Shown here piece by piece: positions 1 to 8,800 of a stretch of 64,000 nt of DNA. The DNA is taken from positions 1,820,005 to 1,884,004 of the forward strand of contig NZ_ATTH01000001.1 in NCBI RefSeq assembly GCF_000419585.1, read 5' to 3'. Under the pieces are notes generated by a model that had not been told where the DNA came from, made no database searches, and worked only from the letters and a program-made list of their open reading frames with translations. The stretch is from Salisaeta longa DSM 21114. Its GTDB lineage: Bacteria > Bacteroidota > Rhodothermia > Rhodothermales > Salinibacteraceae. Positions within the stretch are counted from its first letter, which is position 1. Every line of letters starts with the position of its first letter. The position numbers were made by a program, and so were the translations under genes.

Positions 1-3000
1 CATACGGCCCGCCCCGGCGGTAATGCTTCAATGGACCGATAGGCCCGGTACGATTCTGCTTCTGGATCCCATGCCAGCACGCGCCACGTCTCGGGGTCGG
101 CCGTGCCGTAGTCGTCTTCAAATATGCCTTGAATGCTTGAGTCGCGCGGGGCGACGGGCACCGAGACCATCGCGTACGTCTCCGGACGGAACGGACCGGG
201 GGCTTGCAACGGGGCTTCGAACTGCGTGGGCAGCACGGCCGGATTGTCCCGCGATGCGGCAACGCCCCCACGAGGCCAGGCGAGCGTATCCTGGGCCGTG
301 CGGAGCACCACGTATGCCTCCACGCCGCGTATGGTCACCGCGCTATCCGGCAACGGTGCGGTCCAGCGCCCTTCCCCCGCTCCCGTGAGCGGCTGGCGCG
401 TGAAGGCCGACGCGCCCACGGGCCGATACAACAGTGCCTGTTCGCTTGGCACGAATCCACCGGCAACGGTCACCGCCAAAGTCCCGCCCTGCCCCGCCAC
501 CAAAGGAGTGGTGGGCGCCACGTCGATGCCGGCCACCTGAGCCGTAAGCGGTACCTGCGCCGTATCGATCGGTGTAGCGATTGTAAGCAGCTCGCTGTAC
601 GTGCCAGGCGCTGATGCTTCGAACGCCAGACGAACGTCGCGCGTCGCGTTGGCCGACAGGGTTTGCTCGCCCGTGTCCTCCACGATCGCAAACGCGCTCC
701 CCGTAAGTTGCACGTCGTCGATGGAAAGCGTGCCGGTCCCGCTGTTAGCAATGGTGATAGTTGACACCGGGGCCTGTGCGTCGACGATGAAGGCCCCCAA
801 CCCGACCGAGTCGGGCGAAACCGCAAGTATCGGATTGGGCGTCGTAAAGGCGGTTGGGGCACTCGACACGGAGCCCGCCGCATTATCGGCCCGGACACGC
901 ACCTCGTACGCTACGCCCGGCACTAAATTCGCAGCCGTAGCGCTGACATCCACCGGCGCAGTGCCCGAAATGGGACTCTGATCCGCCGGTATCTCGGTGG
1001 TCGTTCCACCGCCGTCTACCACGAACGTTATCGTCGTGGTCTCCTCGTTCGGATTGACCGAGGCGCTGAACTGCGCGCCCGTGCGCTCCACGTTCGAGAC
1101 CACCGGCGGATCGGTGATCGTTGCTGCATCCGGTACGCTCGTTACCTCCAGCTGCATCGTAGACGAGGCCGTCTTGCTGCCGTCGCTCACCTCAACCGTA
1201 ATCTGCGTGGACCCAAACTCATCAGGAGCCGGGGTGACGGTGATCGTGCGGTCGGTTCCACTGCCCCCAAAGGTGATGCTGCTGGGCGGGGCGAGATTCG
1301 TGTCTTCACTGGTAGCCGTCACCGTCAGGTCGCCCGCGGGCGTCTCCGCGTCGCCAATGGTAAACGCAATGGGTCCCGTTGTCCCGTCTTCCGGAATTGT
1401 CTTATCGGGAATCGCAGAAATCGTCGGCGCGTCATTCGTGCCCGTTACCGTCACGGTCACGGTTGCTTCGCCAGACACCGCTCCGCTTTTGTCTGCGACC
1501 GTGTACGTGAAGGTATCGGTACCGCTGAATTCGGAAGCCGGGGTGTACGTGACCGTTCCGGTCTGGCTATCAACAGTGGTTGTGCCATTCGACGGCCCGC
1601 TCTGTACCGCCACCGTAGATGTATCAATAATGCCGGCAAGGCCGCTCCCCGCTTCGCTGTCGTTCGCCAGCACGTCGATGGCGATCGGCGTCTCTTCTGG
1701 CGTCGTTGCGTTATCGTCAGCTACAGTGGGCGGAATGTTAGGGGTATCGAACGTTAAAGCAGTACTTGTCGTCGCCCGCGCACCGTCGTCTGCCGTTAGG
1801 GTGACCTCGTAGGTGGTGCTTGGCGTGAGGCCCGTAACATCAGCGCTTACCGCCACCGAATCGGTACCGGCGAGCGGCGATTGGGCGGCCGTGACGGTCT
1901 GGGTGCTTCCGCCCGTCGCAGGCCCATAAGCAAACGTAGCCGACACATTACTGGCGTACGGCACCACCGCGCCGTTAAGGGTCGCGCCCGTGCCCGTCAC
2001 CGATGTAGGGGCGTCAAGTGCTACGCTGGGCGAGGCCGCTCCTTCATATGCGCCGGCATCCACGGCGCCCGCCTGCACACGCGCCTGGTCGCGGATGTCC
2101 TGCGGCAGCGGCTCGGTCGTCTGTCCATCGCCGTCAAGGTCTGCGACATCCAGCGGGAGAAGCGACGCACCGCCCGCGTTGAGCGCAGCCGATGCCCCCA
2201 ACACCCGCACGTCGTCATCTGCCGTACCCCACTGATTGTCGGCCCCGTTGCCATCAACAAACTGCGGATCTTTCGCTTGAACGCCGCTGCCTACGCCGCT
2301 CCAGCCGCCTGCCACAAGGCTGCTGTCGATGCGCACCGTTCCGGCTTTTTGCTCGGCCGGGGCCGCCGCGTTGTTATCCCATAGGATCGCGTTTCCGATA
2401 CGCACTTCAAATGCCGAGGCATCGACGCCGTCGGCTTGCACCACACTGCCCAATGCGGCGCCGCTCAATCCCTCATTACCCGCAACGGTGACGTTGGTGA
2501 ACGCGGGCCGCACATAGCCGTCAAGAGTTCCTGTCACGCCCCGGTTGCGCACCACCACGGCCGCGCTATCGGCCATCGCCCGGTTGCCCGTCAGCACGGT
2601 GTTGGCAATGGCGGGCGCGAGCCGTGCGCCTTCGGCAATAGCAAGCGCAGCTATTGCCGCGCCCTGGTGTGCTTCGTTCCCCCACACCCGCGCATTGGAT
2701 ATGAAGGGACGCGTGAAACCGTCGCCGGCAATTAGAATACCGCCCGCTGTGTTAGATATGGGGGCTGATGTGCCGCTTGCTACGTTTTGAGACACTTCAA
2801 CATTGACAAACTGCGCATTGACTTCAGCTGTCGGCCCGAATGTTGCGGCCACAATGCCGGCTCCACCCTCAGCGAAGTTTTTAATGACTCGCAGATTCCT
2901 AAACACAGCGCTCACACGTCCGGTGTTTGATGCGGCCACGGCGAGCCCTCCGCCGAATATGCCGGGCACCACCGATGGGGGGCCGGGTTGTGGACTTTCG

Positions 3001-6000
3001 GCCGTCGCGTGCGCATTGCCTGCCGTGATGGTAAACCCATCGAGGAGGGTCTGAGCACTCAGCGGAAAATCTCCGGCGAAGGACACCGCTGTCACAACGT
3101 GGTAGCTGTTATCGGTGGTGTCGGGCTGCGCGCCAAGGTCGCCGCTCAAGACCGTGTTGTTGGTGGCCGGGTCGGGGTTGCGGCTTGCAAGCGTGCCGCC
3201 CGGCTGGAAGCCCCCGTAGACCTTAACGTTATCTACGAGCTGAAAACTAAGTGCTTGACTGTCGGCCACAAGCCCCGGGCCGTCATCCGGATAGTAGGTT
3301 CCTTCGGCCACATAGATTGCACCCACCGGGTTGCCTGTAGAGGAGCGGTTGCGTGCAGCAGATAGAGCCGCTTGCAACGTACGGTACGGATCGCTCCACG
3401 ACCCGCCGCCAGCATCATCAGCGGTTGCGGCGGAGACGTAAAGGGTTGCACTGGTTGGGGCAGTTCCGCCCTCAAACGCGCCAATATCTACGCGCATGCC
3501 GCTAAGGCGCGGCTGGCCGGCTGCATCGATCGGTAACCGCTCAAAGGTGTCACCGTCGTAGTCAACATCGGAAACATCGGAAGGCACAAACGCACCGGCG
3601 TTGATAACCGGTGACGCCCAGTTAACGTGCAGGCTGTCATCGGGCGTTCCAAACGTGTCATCGGCGCCATTGGCATCGCGAAACAGCGGATTGCCCGTAA
3701 GAATGGGGGGCGACTGTGCCCCAACGCCTTCCGATCCGCCGCCATCGACAACCCCCCCGCCCCCGCTGATGTCAGCTGCACCATTGGCCAGAAGCACCTG
3801 AGAGACCTCAAGCGGCTGCGAGCTGCTGTTGTAGACGGGCGTCCCATTGGCGGCCGTGTTGCTGCGGAAGATCGTGTTCTCAATCTGGAGGGTGTAGTCG
3901 CCACGGTTGTCGATGGCCGCGCCACTCACGCTTCCACTCGTGGCTGTGTTGCCTACCACCGTACTGTTGAGGAGGCGCGGCTTCGGACCAAAGGACGAGA
4001 AGATGTATGAGCCGCTCTGCACGCCAAGGGCGCCGCCTCGCGCGGCCGTATTGCCCGCAAACACGTTGTTCACGAGGCGGGGGGCCGTAGGACCGTCAGC
4101 ATCCAGATAGAGCGCACCGCCACCCTGCCCGGCTTCGTTTTGCCGCCACGTCACATTGGTAAAGGCGGGCTCGCCACCCGTAGCAAAAAAGGCGCCGCCG
4201 CCGTTTGCCGACGCGTAGTTGTCCCGAATGATGACGCGCGCAAATGCAGGACTCACGCCTGCGTCGGTACCGCCTAACAGTAAAAGCCCACCTCCTACGT
4301 TCTCCGGGTACCCGTCCTCGTCAATGTCCGTCCCATCGTTCGCGTATCCGTTGGCAATGGTCACGCCATCTAGGCCCGTGCCCAAATCGGTTATCGGGCT
4401 AAAGGTTTGACGCGCCGTTACTACATGATAACTGTTGTTGGTCGCATCGCCGTCCTGCTGAATCTCTCCACTCAAGATGGTGGCGTTGGCTTGCAGGTCG
4501 CGATTGCGGAGCGTTTGCCCCCAGGTGGCCGCGCTGAACGTCTCGGTTCCGGCAAAGCCGCCGTACACGGTTACGCCCGGCGTGAGGTTGAAACTAGCCA
4601 GGCGGTCATCGGGCGATTGCGCAGTGCCCTCATCCGGATAGTAGGTGCCGGCGGCTACGACGATGCTGTCGTTGGATGTGGCCTGCGCCAACGCATCTTG
4701 GAGGTTTGTGAAGGCATCGCTCCACGACGTGCCGTCGCCGGCGCCCGTCGCGCTATCATCCACGTAGAACAATTTGGGGAAGTCTAGCGCGCCTTCGTAG
4801 GGCCCAAGGTCGGGCGCTGCCTCCTGGTTGCGAGGCGTACTGCGGATGTCCTGCGCCCAAAACTCGTTGGTTATACCATCACCGTCCAGATCCAACGCGT
4901 CAGCGATGATTGAAAAGTCATTATCGAAGCCTACCAGGTCAGAAGTCGCGCCAGCATCCAGCATTGCCGAGGCTCTTCGCAGGCGCAGCCCATCATCAAA
5001 CGTAAGCCATTGCCCATCGGGCCCGCGGGGCGTGGTGATATTCGACACATCGGCCGACTGCTGCGTTAGCATCCCTCCGTCATTCGTAAAGCCAGCGGGA
5101 AACGGCTCATCGAGAAGCGTATGAGCCATCCGTGCGGTGGTTGGCGCATTTGTCACGACATCGGCTCCCGCCGCGCTGCTTGCAAACCAGCTGTTTTGGA
5201 CGCGCACGTCGGCATTGGCTCCGGCGTACAGGGCGTTGGCGCTCCCCGAGGCGTTGTTTTGCGCAGCACCCACATGAATCAGTTTCAACGTCCCCCCATC
5301 CCCGGCCCACAGGGCACCGCCGTCGGTTGCGCTGTTCGCATGGAGCACGGTGTTAACCAGTTTCGCCTCTGTGTCCCCTCCTCCGTTTGCAGCGTAGAAG
5401 CCGCCGCCTGTGTTTCCTGCGTTGGACGCGAAAACCACGCGATGGGCGGTTACATTGGCACTACCCGAGTTTGGGCGCACGTACATGCCCCCACCAGCCC
5501 CTTTGGCTTCGTTGCCTATCATCTGTACATTGAAGACCCCCACAAACACGCTGGCTCCAGCTGCAACCGACGGCCGCGTGTATATGCCACCGCCATTGGC
5601 CGCCTCACCGCTTCCATTGGCATGCCCGCCCGTAATGGTGAGGCCGCGCACCTCTATCGGGGCTCCGTTTGTGCTTGCAGGCACGATCTCTAGCACGTGG
5701 TGCGCGTTGCTTCCTGTACGGTCGCCAGGGGCTTGCACAATGTTGTCGCCATCAACAGCGTCATTTTGCTCAATGTCGCCGCTGAGCACCGTGCGGTACT
5801 GCTGCGGATCGCGAATGCCGCCGCCCGCCGGGTAGCCGCCCTTTAGCACGATGCCACTGCGCGTGATAGTAAACGATGCCGTGCGGTCTCCGTCTGTCTC
5901 CCCCTGTCCCTCATCGGGATAGTACGCGCCCTCGGCAATGTTGATGATGTATGTATCGGCACTCCCCGCATTGGCCTCTGCCAAAGCATCTTGCAGCGAG

Positions 6001-6185
6001 GTGTACGCGTTGGCGAACGATTCCCCTGTCTCAGAGCCCGTGGCGGAGGCATCGACGTACAGATTCGTGGTGGTTTGGGCGTGCCCCATTGCGCCGCACG
6101 CCATCAGCCATGCCATGGCTATGACAAGCCCACGCCCGAGGGCCGTCCAGCGCTGGTTGGTCGGTACCCATTGATGGTTGGACAT
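1..6185 (-). CDS. Giant secreted protein with three beta-helix modules plus FN3/Ig-like repeats (C-terminus outside window)
   Basis: The frame opens at the ATG at 6185 and stays open to the left edge, giving about 2,060 residues without the C-terminus. An N-terminal signal peptide (hydrophobic stretch near residues 18-36, ending ...GHAQ) targets it for export. Three homologous beta-helix modules of the 'choice-of-anchor Q' type follow, each opening with a YVD/YVS motif (about residues 44, 474 and 916) and containing YYPD, GGY/GGF and G-rich turns. After about residue 1385 come an FN3-like domain, two cadherin/Ig-like domains (first with an EETPIAIDVLAND motif and a VTVTVTG end), a second FN3-like domain and an ASPM/HYDIN-type 'choice-of-anchor D' domain. 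The role is inferred to be a surface adhesin or matrix protein. The start lies 56 bp after the CsgG-family lipoprotein gene, so co-transcription is possible. Confidence 0.85.
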   Translation of the reverse strand, partial: MSNHQWVPTNQRWTALGRGLVIAMAWLMACGAMGHAQTTTNLYVDASATGSETGESFANAYTSLQDALAEANAGSADTYIINIAEGAYYPDEGQGETDGDRTASFTITRSGIVLKGGYPAGGGIRDPQQYRTVLSGDIEQNDAVDGDNIVQAPGDRTGSNAHHVLEIVPASTNGAPIEVRGLTITGGHANGSGEAANGGGIYTRPSVAAGASVFVGVFNVQMIGNEAKGAGGGMYVRPNSGSANVTAHRVVFASNAGNTGGGFYAANGGGDTEAKLVNTVLHANSATDGGALWAGDGGTLKLIHVGAAQNNASGSANALYAGANADVRVQNSWFASSAAGADVVTNAPTTARMAHTLLDEPFPAGFTNDGGMLTQQSADVSNITTPRGPDGQWLTFDDGLRLRRASAMLDAGATSDLVGFDNDFSIIADALDLDGDGITNEFWAQDIRSTPRNQEAAPDLGPYEGALDFPKLFYVDDSATGAGDGTSWSDAFTNLQDALAQATSNDSIVVAAGTYYPDEGTAQSPDDRLASFNLTPGVTVYGGFAGTETFSAATWGQTLRNRDLQANATILSGEIQQDGDATNNSYHVVTARQTFSPITDLGTGLDGVTIANGYANDGTDIDEDGYPENVGGGLLLLGGTDAGVSPAFARVIIRDNYASANGGGAFFATGGEPAFTNVTWRQNEAGQGGGALYLDADGPTAPRLVNNVFAGNTAARGGALGVQSGSYIFSSFGPKPRLLNSTVVGNTATSGSVSGAAIDNRGDYTLQIENTIFRSNTAANGTPVYNSSSQPLEVSQVLLANGAADISGGGGVVDGGGSEGVGAQSPPILTGNPLFRDANGADDTFGTPDDSLHVNWASPVINAGAFVPSDVSDVDYDGDTFERLPIDAAGQPRLSGMRVDIGAFEGGTAPTSATLYVSAATADDAGGGSWSDPYRTLQAALSAARNRSSTGNPVGAIYVAEGTYYPDDGPGLVADSQALSFQLVDNVKVYGGFQPGGTLASRNPDPATNNTVLSGDLGAQPDTTDNSYHVVTAVSFAGDFPLSAQTLLDGFTITAGNAHATAESPQPGPPSVVPGIFGGGLAVAASNTGRVSAVFRNLRVIKNFAEGGAGIVAATFGPTAEVNAQFVNVEVSQNVASGTSAPISNTAGGILIAGDGFTRPFISNARVWGNEAHQGAAIAALAIAEGARLAPAIANTVLTGNRAMADSAAVVVRNRGVTGTLDGYVRPAFTNVTVAGNEGLSGAALGSVVQADGVDASAFEVRIGNAILWDNNAAAPAEQKAGTVRIDSSLVAGGWSGVGSGVQAKDPQFVDGNGADNQWGTADDDVRVLGASAALNAGGASLLPLDVADLDGDGQTTEPLPQDIRDQARVQAGAVDAGAYEGAASPSVALDAPTSVTGTGATLNGAVVPYASNVSATFAYGPATGGSTQTVTAAQSPLAGTDSVAVSADVTGLTPSTTYEVTLTADDGARATTSTALTFDTPNIPPTVADDNATTPEETPIAIDVLANDSEAGSGLAGIIDTSTVAVQSGPSNGTTTVDSQTGTVTYTPASEFSGTDTFTYTVADKSGAVSGEATVTVTVTGTNDAPTISAIPDKTIPEDGTTGPIAFTIGDAETPAGDLTVTATSEDTNLAPPSSITFGGSGTDRTITVTPAPDEFGSTQITVEVSDGSKTASSTMQLEVTSVPDAATITDPPVVSNVERTGAQFSASVNPNEETTTITFVVDGGGTTTEIPADQSPISGTAPVDVSATAANLVPGVAYEVRVRADNAAGSVSSAPTAFTTPNPILAVSPDSVGLGAFIVDAQAPVSTITIANSGTGTLSIDDVQLTGSAFAIVEDTGEQTLSANATRDVRLAFEASAPGTYSELLTIATPIDTAQVPLTAQVAGIDVAPTTPLVAGQGGTLAVTVAGGFVPSEQALLYRPVGASAFTRQPLTGAGEGRWTAPLPDSAVTIRGVEAYVVLRTAQDTLAWPRGGVAASRDNPAVLPTQFEAPLQAPGPFRPETYAMVSVPVAPRDSSIQGIFEDDYGTADPETWRVLAWDPEAESYRAYRSIEALPPGRAV

Positions 6186-6241
6186 AAGCCTACGAAGATG
6201 CATGAAGGGTAGCATTCAGTACAAGCGAAATCCGGCCGATA

Positions 6242-7540
6242 CTACGGACGCGGTGGGGCCGGCGGTAGGGGAAGGTCGCCCGACATGGTTCCGCCGATGG
6301 TTCCCGTGGGCGAATTCGTAGGGAGAGCCAATCCGCTGTTTGCAAGCCGCTGCAGCCGACGACTGACGGCGTCCGTGCTGCTTAGTTCAAGGCCGTCCTG
6401 GGCGCCTGCAAACGCCTGGCCGATCGACCCGCTGGTAGCGCTTAAGCCCATAGCGCGCTGCTTAGCCCGTGCAGCGGCCTGAAACGAGGGATCGAGTCGC
6501 GCGGCCTGCCCAAACTGCTGGGCGGCGGCGCGGTAGCGCCCTTCGTCTTCGAGGCGAAGGCCGCGGCTGTACAGCAGAAACGCCTGCAGGTTACGCGTGG
6601 GCACCCGCTCGATGGCCTGCTCCTCTTGCGGCGTCAGCTCGACGTTTAGACCCTCGACGACGCGGTACACCAGCGTGTTTTGCACCTCAAAGAGCCGATC
6701 AAGGTCGGCGGTGAGCGTGCTGCGGTCGGGCAAGCTGACCCCGGTGGCCACGCCCGTAAACGACAGCCCAAACGTTATGGACGCGTCCTCCACGCTGTAG
6801 GAACCACTCACGAGCCGACCGGCGCCCAACAGACGCCCCACCCGCGGCGCTGTCTGCGGATCGACGTACTGGCTTTGCGCCAGCTTCAGCTCATCGAGCA
6901 GTGCCTGCAGCCGCACGCGCTCCACCACCCGAAGCCGGTCGATGTTGGCCAGGTCAGTGGCAATCGTCTCGCTCAGCCCGCGCTTGAGCACCGCGTAGCG
7001 CTCGTCGCCGGCCAGGTAGGTAAACGGCAGCACGGCCACCACCCGCGGCGATACGGGCTGCCCCATCGAGCGCTCGCGGCTCAGCGCCTTCCGGACTTGC
7101 GCCCGCGCTTCTTTGCGTTCGAGCCAGGCCAACCGGCCCTGCAACAGCGCTCGGTACTTTGAATCGGCCGGCACCTGCGTATAGCTGGCATACAGCTCGC
7201 GCGCGGTGCCCACTTTGCCCACACTTTCGGAGGCCAGCCCCAGGTAGAACAATGTCTTGGGGTCATCCGGCTCCTGTGCGTATGCCCGCTTGAGCGTATC
7301 GTACGCTTTTGTGGGACGCCCGGTGCGCATGTAGATGATGCCCAGCCGCTGCAGGGCCACTAGGTCGGCCGGCGATTGCGCAAGACGCGCCTGCAGGCGC
7401 TTCACCTCGGCGGCATACGCACTCGGGTCCTCGTTAAGGGCAACCCCGGAGCTCCCGCAGGCCACCAGCATACTCGCGAGTCCCATGAGCACGGCCACGC
7501 GCAGCACCGCGCGTTGTATCTGCTGTACAGAGCTTACCAT
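6242..7540 (-). CDS. CsgG/FlgO-family lipoprotein with TPR repeats
   Basis: The predicted product has 432 residues. The chosen start (7540) gives a compact lipoprotein signal with the lipobox Cys at residue 28 (LVAC). A longer reading from 7582, directly abutting the stop of the upstream gene (TAGATG), is possible but gives an unusually long n-region. Residues about 35-140 look like TPR helices (ALQRLGIIYMRTGRPTKAYDTL). The middle has CsgG-family signatures: VVAVLPF, LRVVERVRLQALLDELKL and GRLLGAGRLVSGSY. A further TPR-like segment precedes a Pro-rich tail. It is probably a periplasm-facing outer-membrane lipoprotein. It pairs with the next upstream paralogue and precedes the beta-helix protein gene. 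Secretion-pore function is only inferred from the CsgG family. Confidence 0.8.
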   Translation of the reverse strand: MVSSVQQIQRAVLRVAVLMGLASMLVACGSSGVALNEDPSAYAAEVKRLQARLAQSPADLVALQRLGIIYMRTGRPTKAYDTLKRAYAQEPDDPKTLFYLGLASESVGKVGTARELYASYTQVPADSKYRALLQGRLAWLERKEARAQVRKALSRERSMGQPVSPRVVAVLPFTYLAGDERYAVLKRGLSETIATDLANIDRLRVVERVRLQALLDELKLAQSQYVDPQTAPRVGRLLGAGRLVSGSYSVEDASITFGLSFTGVATGVSLPDRSTLTADLDRLFEVQNTLVYRVVEGLNVELTPQEEQAIERVPTRNLQAFLLYSRGLRLEDEGRYRAAAQQFGQAARLDPSFQAAARAKQRAMGLSATSGSIGQAFAGAQDGLELSSTDAVSRRLQRLANSGLALPTNSPTGTIGGTMSGDLPLPPAPPRP

Positions 7541-7582
7541 GGCTTCGTCTCTCGTCGATCCATCAAACGGTTGCGAACGCAT

Positions 7583-8668
7583 CTACCGGTTCATGTTCGA
7601 CGACGGAACCGTGCCTTTGTCCTGCACCTCGGCCTGCGCCACGAGCAGGGGCCGCAAGCTCTTGGCCTTAATCTTCGCGCGCTTGAAGCTCTTGTCGTAT
7701 TCAGCGGCCTGCAGAAATTTCTCGTAAGCCGCCCGGTACTTCCCGTCCTCTAACAGATTTAATCCGTCGGAGTAGGCCATCATCGCATCGAGCGACTTCG
7801 TGTCGCTGCCGCCCATCTTCTGCTCCTTCACGGCGACGTTCAGCGACCGCGTGATCTCCATACTCAGATCTTCGATGAGCGTGTAGAACTCATCGGGCTT
7901 ACCCATAACCTGCTCGCCCAGCAAAATCTCGCCGGTCTCTACCTTCACCACGCGGGCCTGAATCATCATGCGATCCTCAAACACCGTGTAGCTGCCAAAC
8001 ACCACCGCGTTGGCGCCCAGCAACTTACCGGTACGCACGGCGGTGGACTGGTCGACGATGCCTTCTTTCTGCTGGAGCTTAAGCTCGTTGAGGAGCCACT
8101 CGATACGCTCGCGCTCAATGACCTTCAGGTCGGTGCCCTGGTTCAGGTAGTTGATCATCATGGCCGGGAGCCCCTTGCTCAGCCCCTGAAACCGCTCGCG
8201 CTGGTCGATGGAGTTGTTGGAGAAGTCCATGACGGCTAGCGTCTGCATCCCAGGGCGCTGCTTTTGCACCTTGTAGCCGTTCATCTCCTTGCGCACCTCG
8301 TAGTAGAGGTTCATCACCGGCGGCGGCTCCATGTTAGGGTTCAGCTCAACAAGTGGCGGCTCGGTCTTGATGAGCCGGCGGATGGCCTCGCGGGCCTCGC
8401 CTTTTTTGTTGCGCGCAATGTACGCACGCCCCAAGTAGCGCAGCGCCTGCTTCTTCCGCTCGGCACTTACCGAGGTACTGTTGGCAACCTGCGTAAACAG
8501 GTCGATGGCCTTCTCATACTCTGCAAACTGATACGCCGTCTGGGCCTTCTCAAACGTTGAAGACTGCCCGTGCACCGGCGGCACAAAAAGCAAGCACCCC
8601 ACAAGGAGCAACAGCACGCCCCCCAGGCGCTGATGTCGCGTTGAACGAGTATAGATGGACGTTATCAT
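7583..8668 (-). CDS. CsgG-family secreted protein with TPR ends
   Basis: The product is about 361 residues from the ATG at 8668. That start places a clean signal peptide (GVLLLLVGCLLFVPPVHGQ) at the N-terminus; an ATG six codons earlier adds nothing. TPR-like helices occupy about residues 40-100. A CsgG-type domain follows, with LAVMDFSNNS, LKVIERERIEWLLNELKL and TGKLLGANAVVFGSYTV. A C-terminal TPR follows (YSDGLNLLEDGKYRAAYEKF). The stop is followed at once by the first possible ATG of the lipoprotein paralogue, so translation may be coupled. Lies downstream of the Ser/Thr kinase gene across about 130 bp. Family membership is clear; the transported substrate, if any, is unknown. Confidence 0.8.
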   Translation of the reverse strand: MITSIYTRSTRHQRLGGVLLLLVGCLLFVPPVHGQSSTFEKAQTAYQFAEYEKAIDLFTQVANSTSVSAERKKQALRYLGRAYIARNKKGEAREAIRRLIKTEPPLVELNPNMEPPPVMNLYYEVRKEMNGYKVQKQRPGMQTLAVMDFSNNSIDQRERFQGLSKGLPAMMINYLNQGTDLKVIERERIEWLLNELKLQQKEGIVDQSTAVRTGKLLGANAVVFGSYTVFEDRMMIQARVVKVETGEILLGEQVMGKPDEFYTLIEDLSMEITRSLNVAVKEQKMGGSDTKSLDAMMAYSDGLNLLEDGKYRAAYEKFLQAAEYDKSFKRAKIKAKSLRPLLVAQAEVQDKGTVPSSNMNR

Positions 8669-8800
8669 AGCGATAGCCTCTGGCATGATACAATTGTTGG
8701 TAAGTGTACAGCACGGATTCGTACAGGCACAAACGGCCCACGCAAGACAACCCTGCCGATGATTCCCCGCATGTCTCCTCCCAGAAGCATGCGAGATGGG

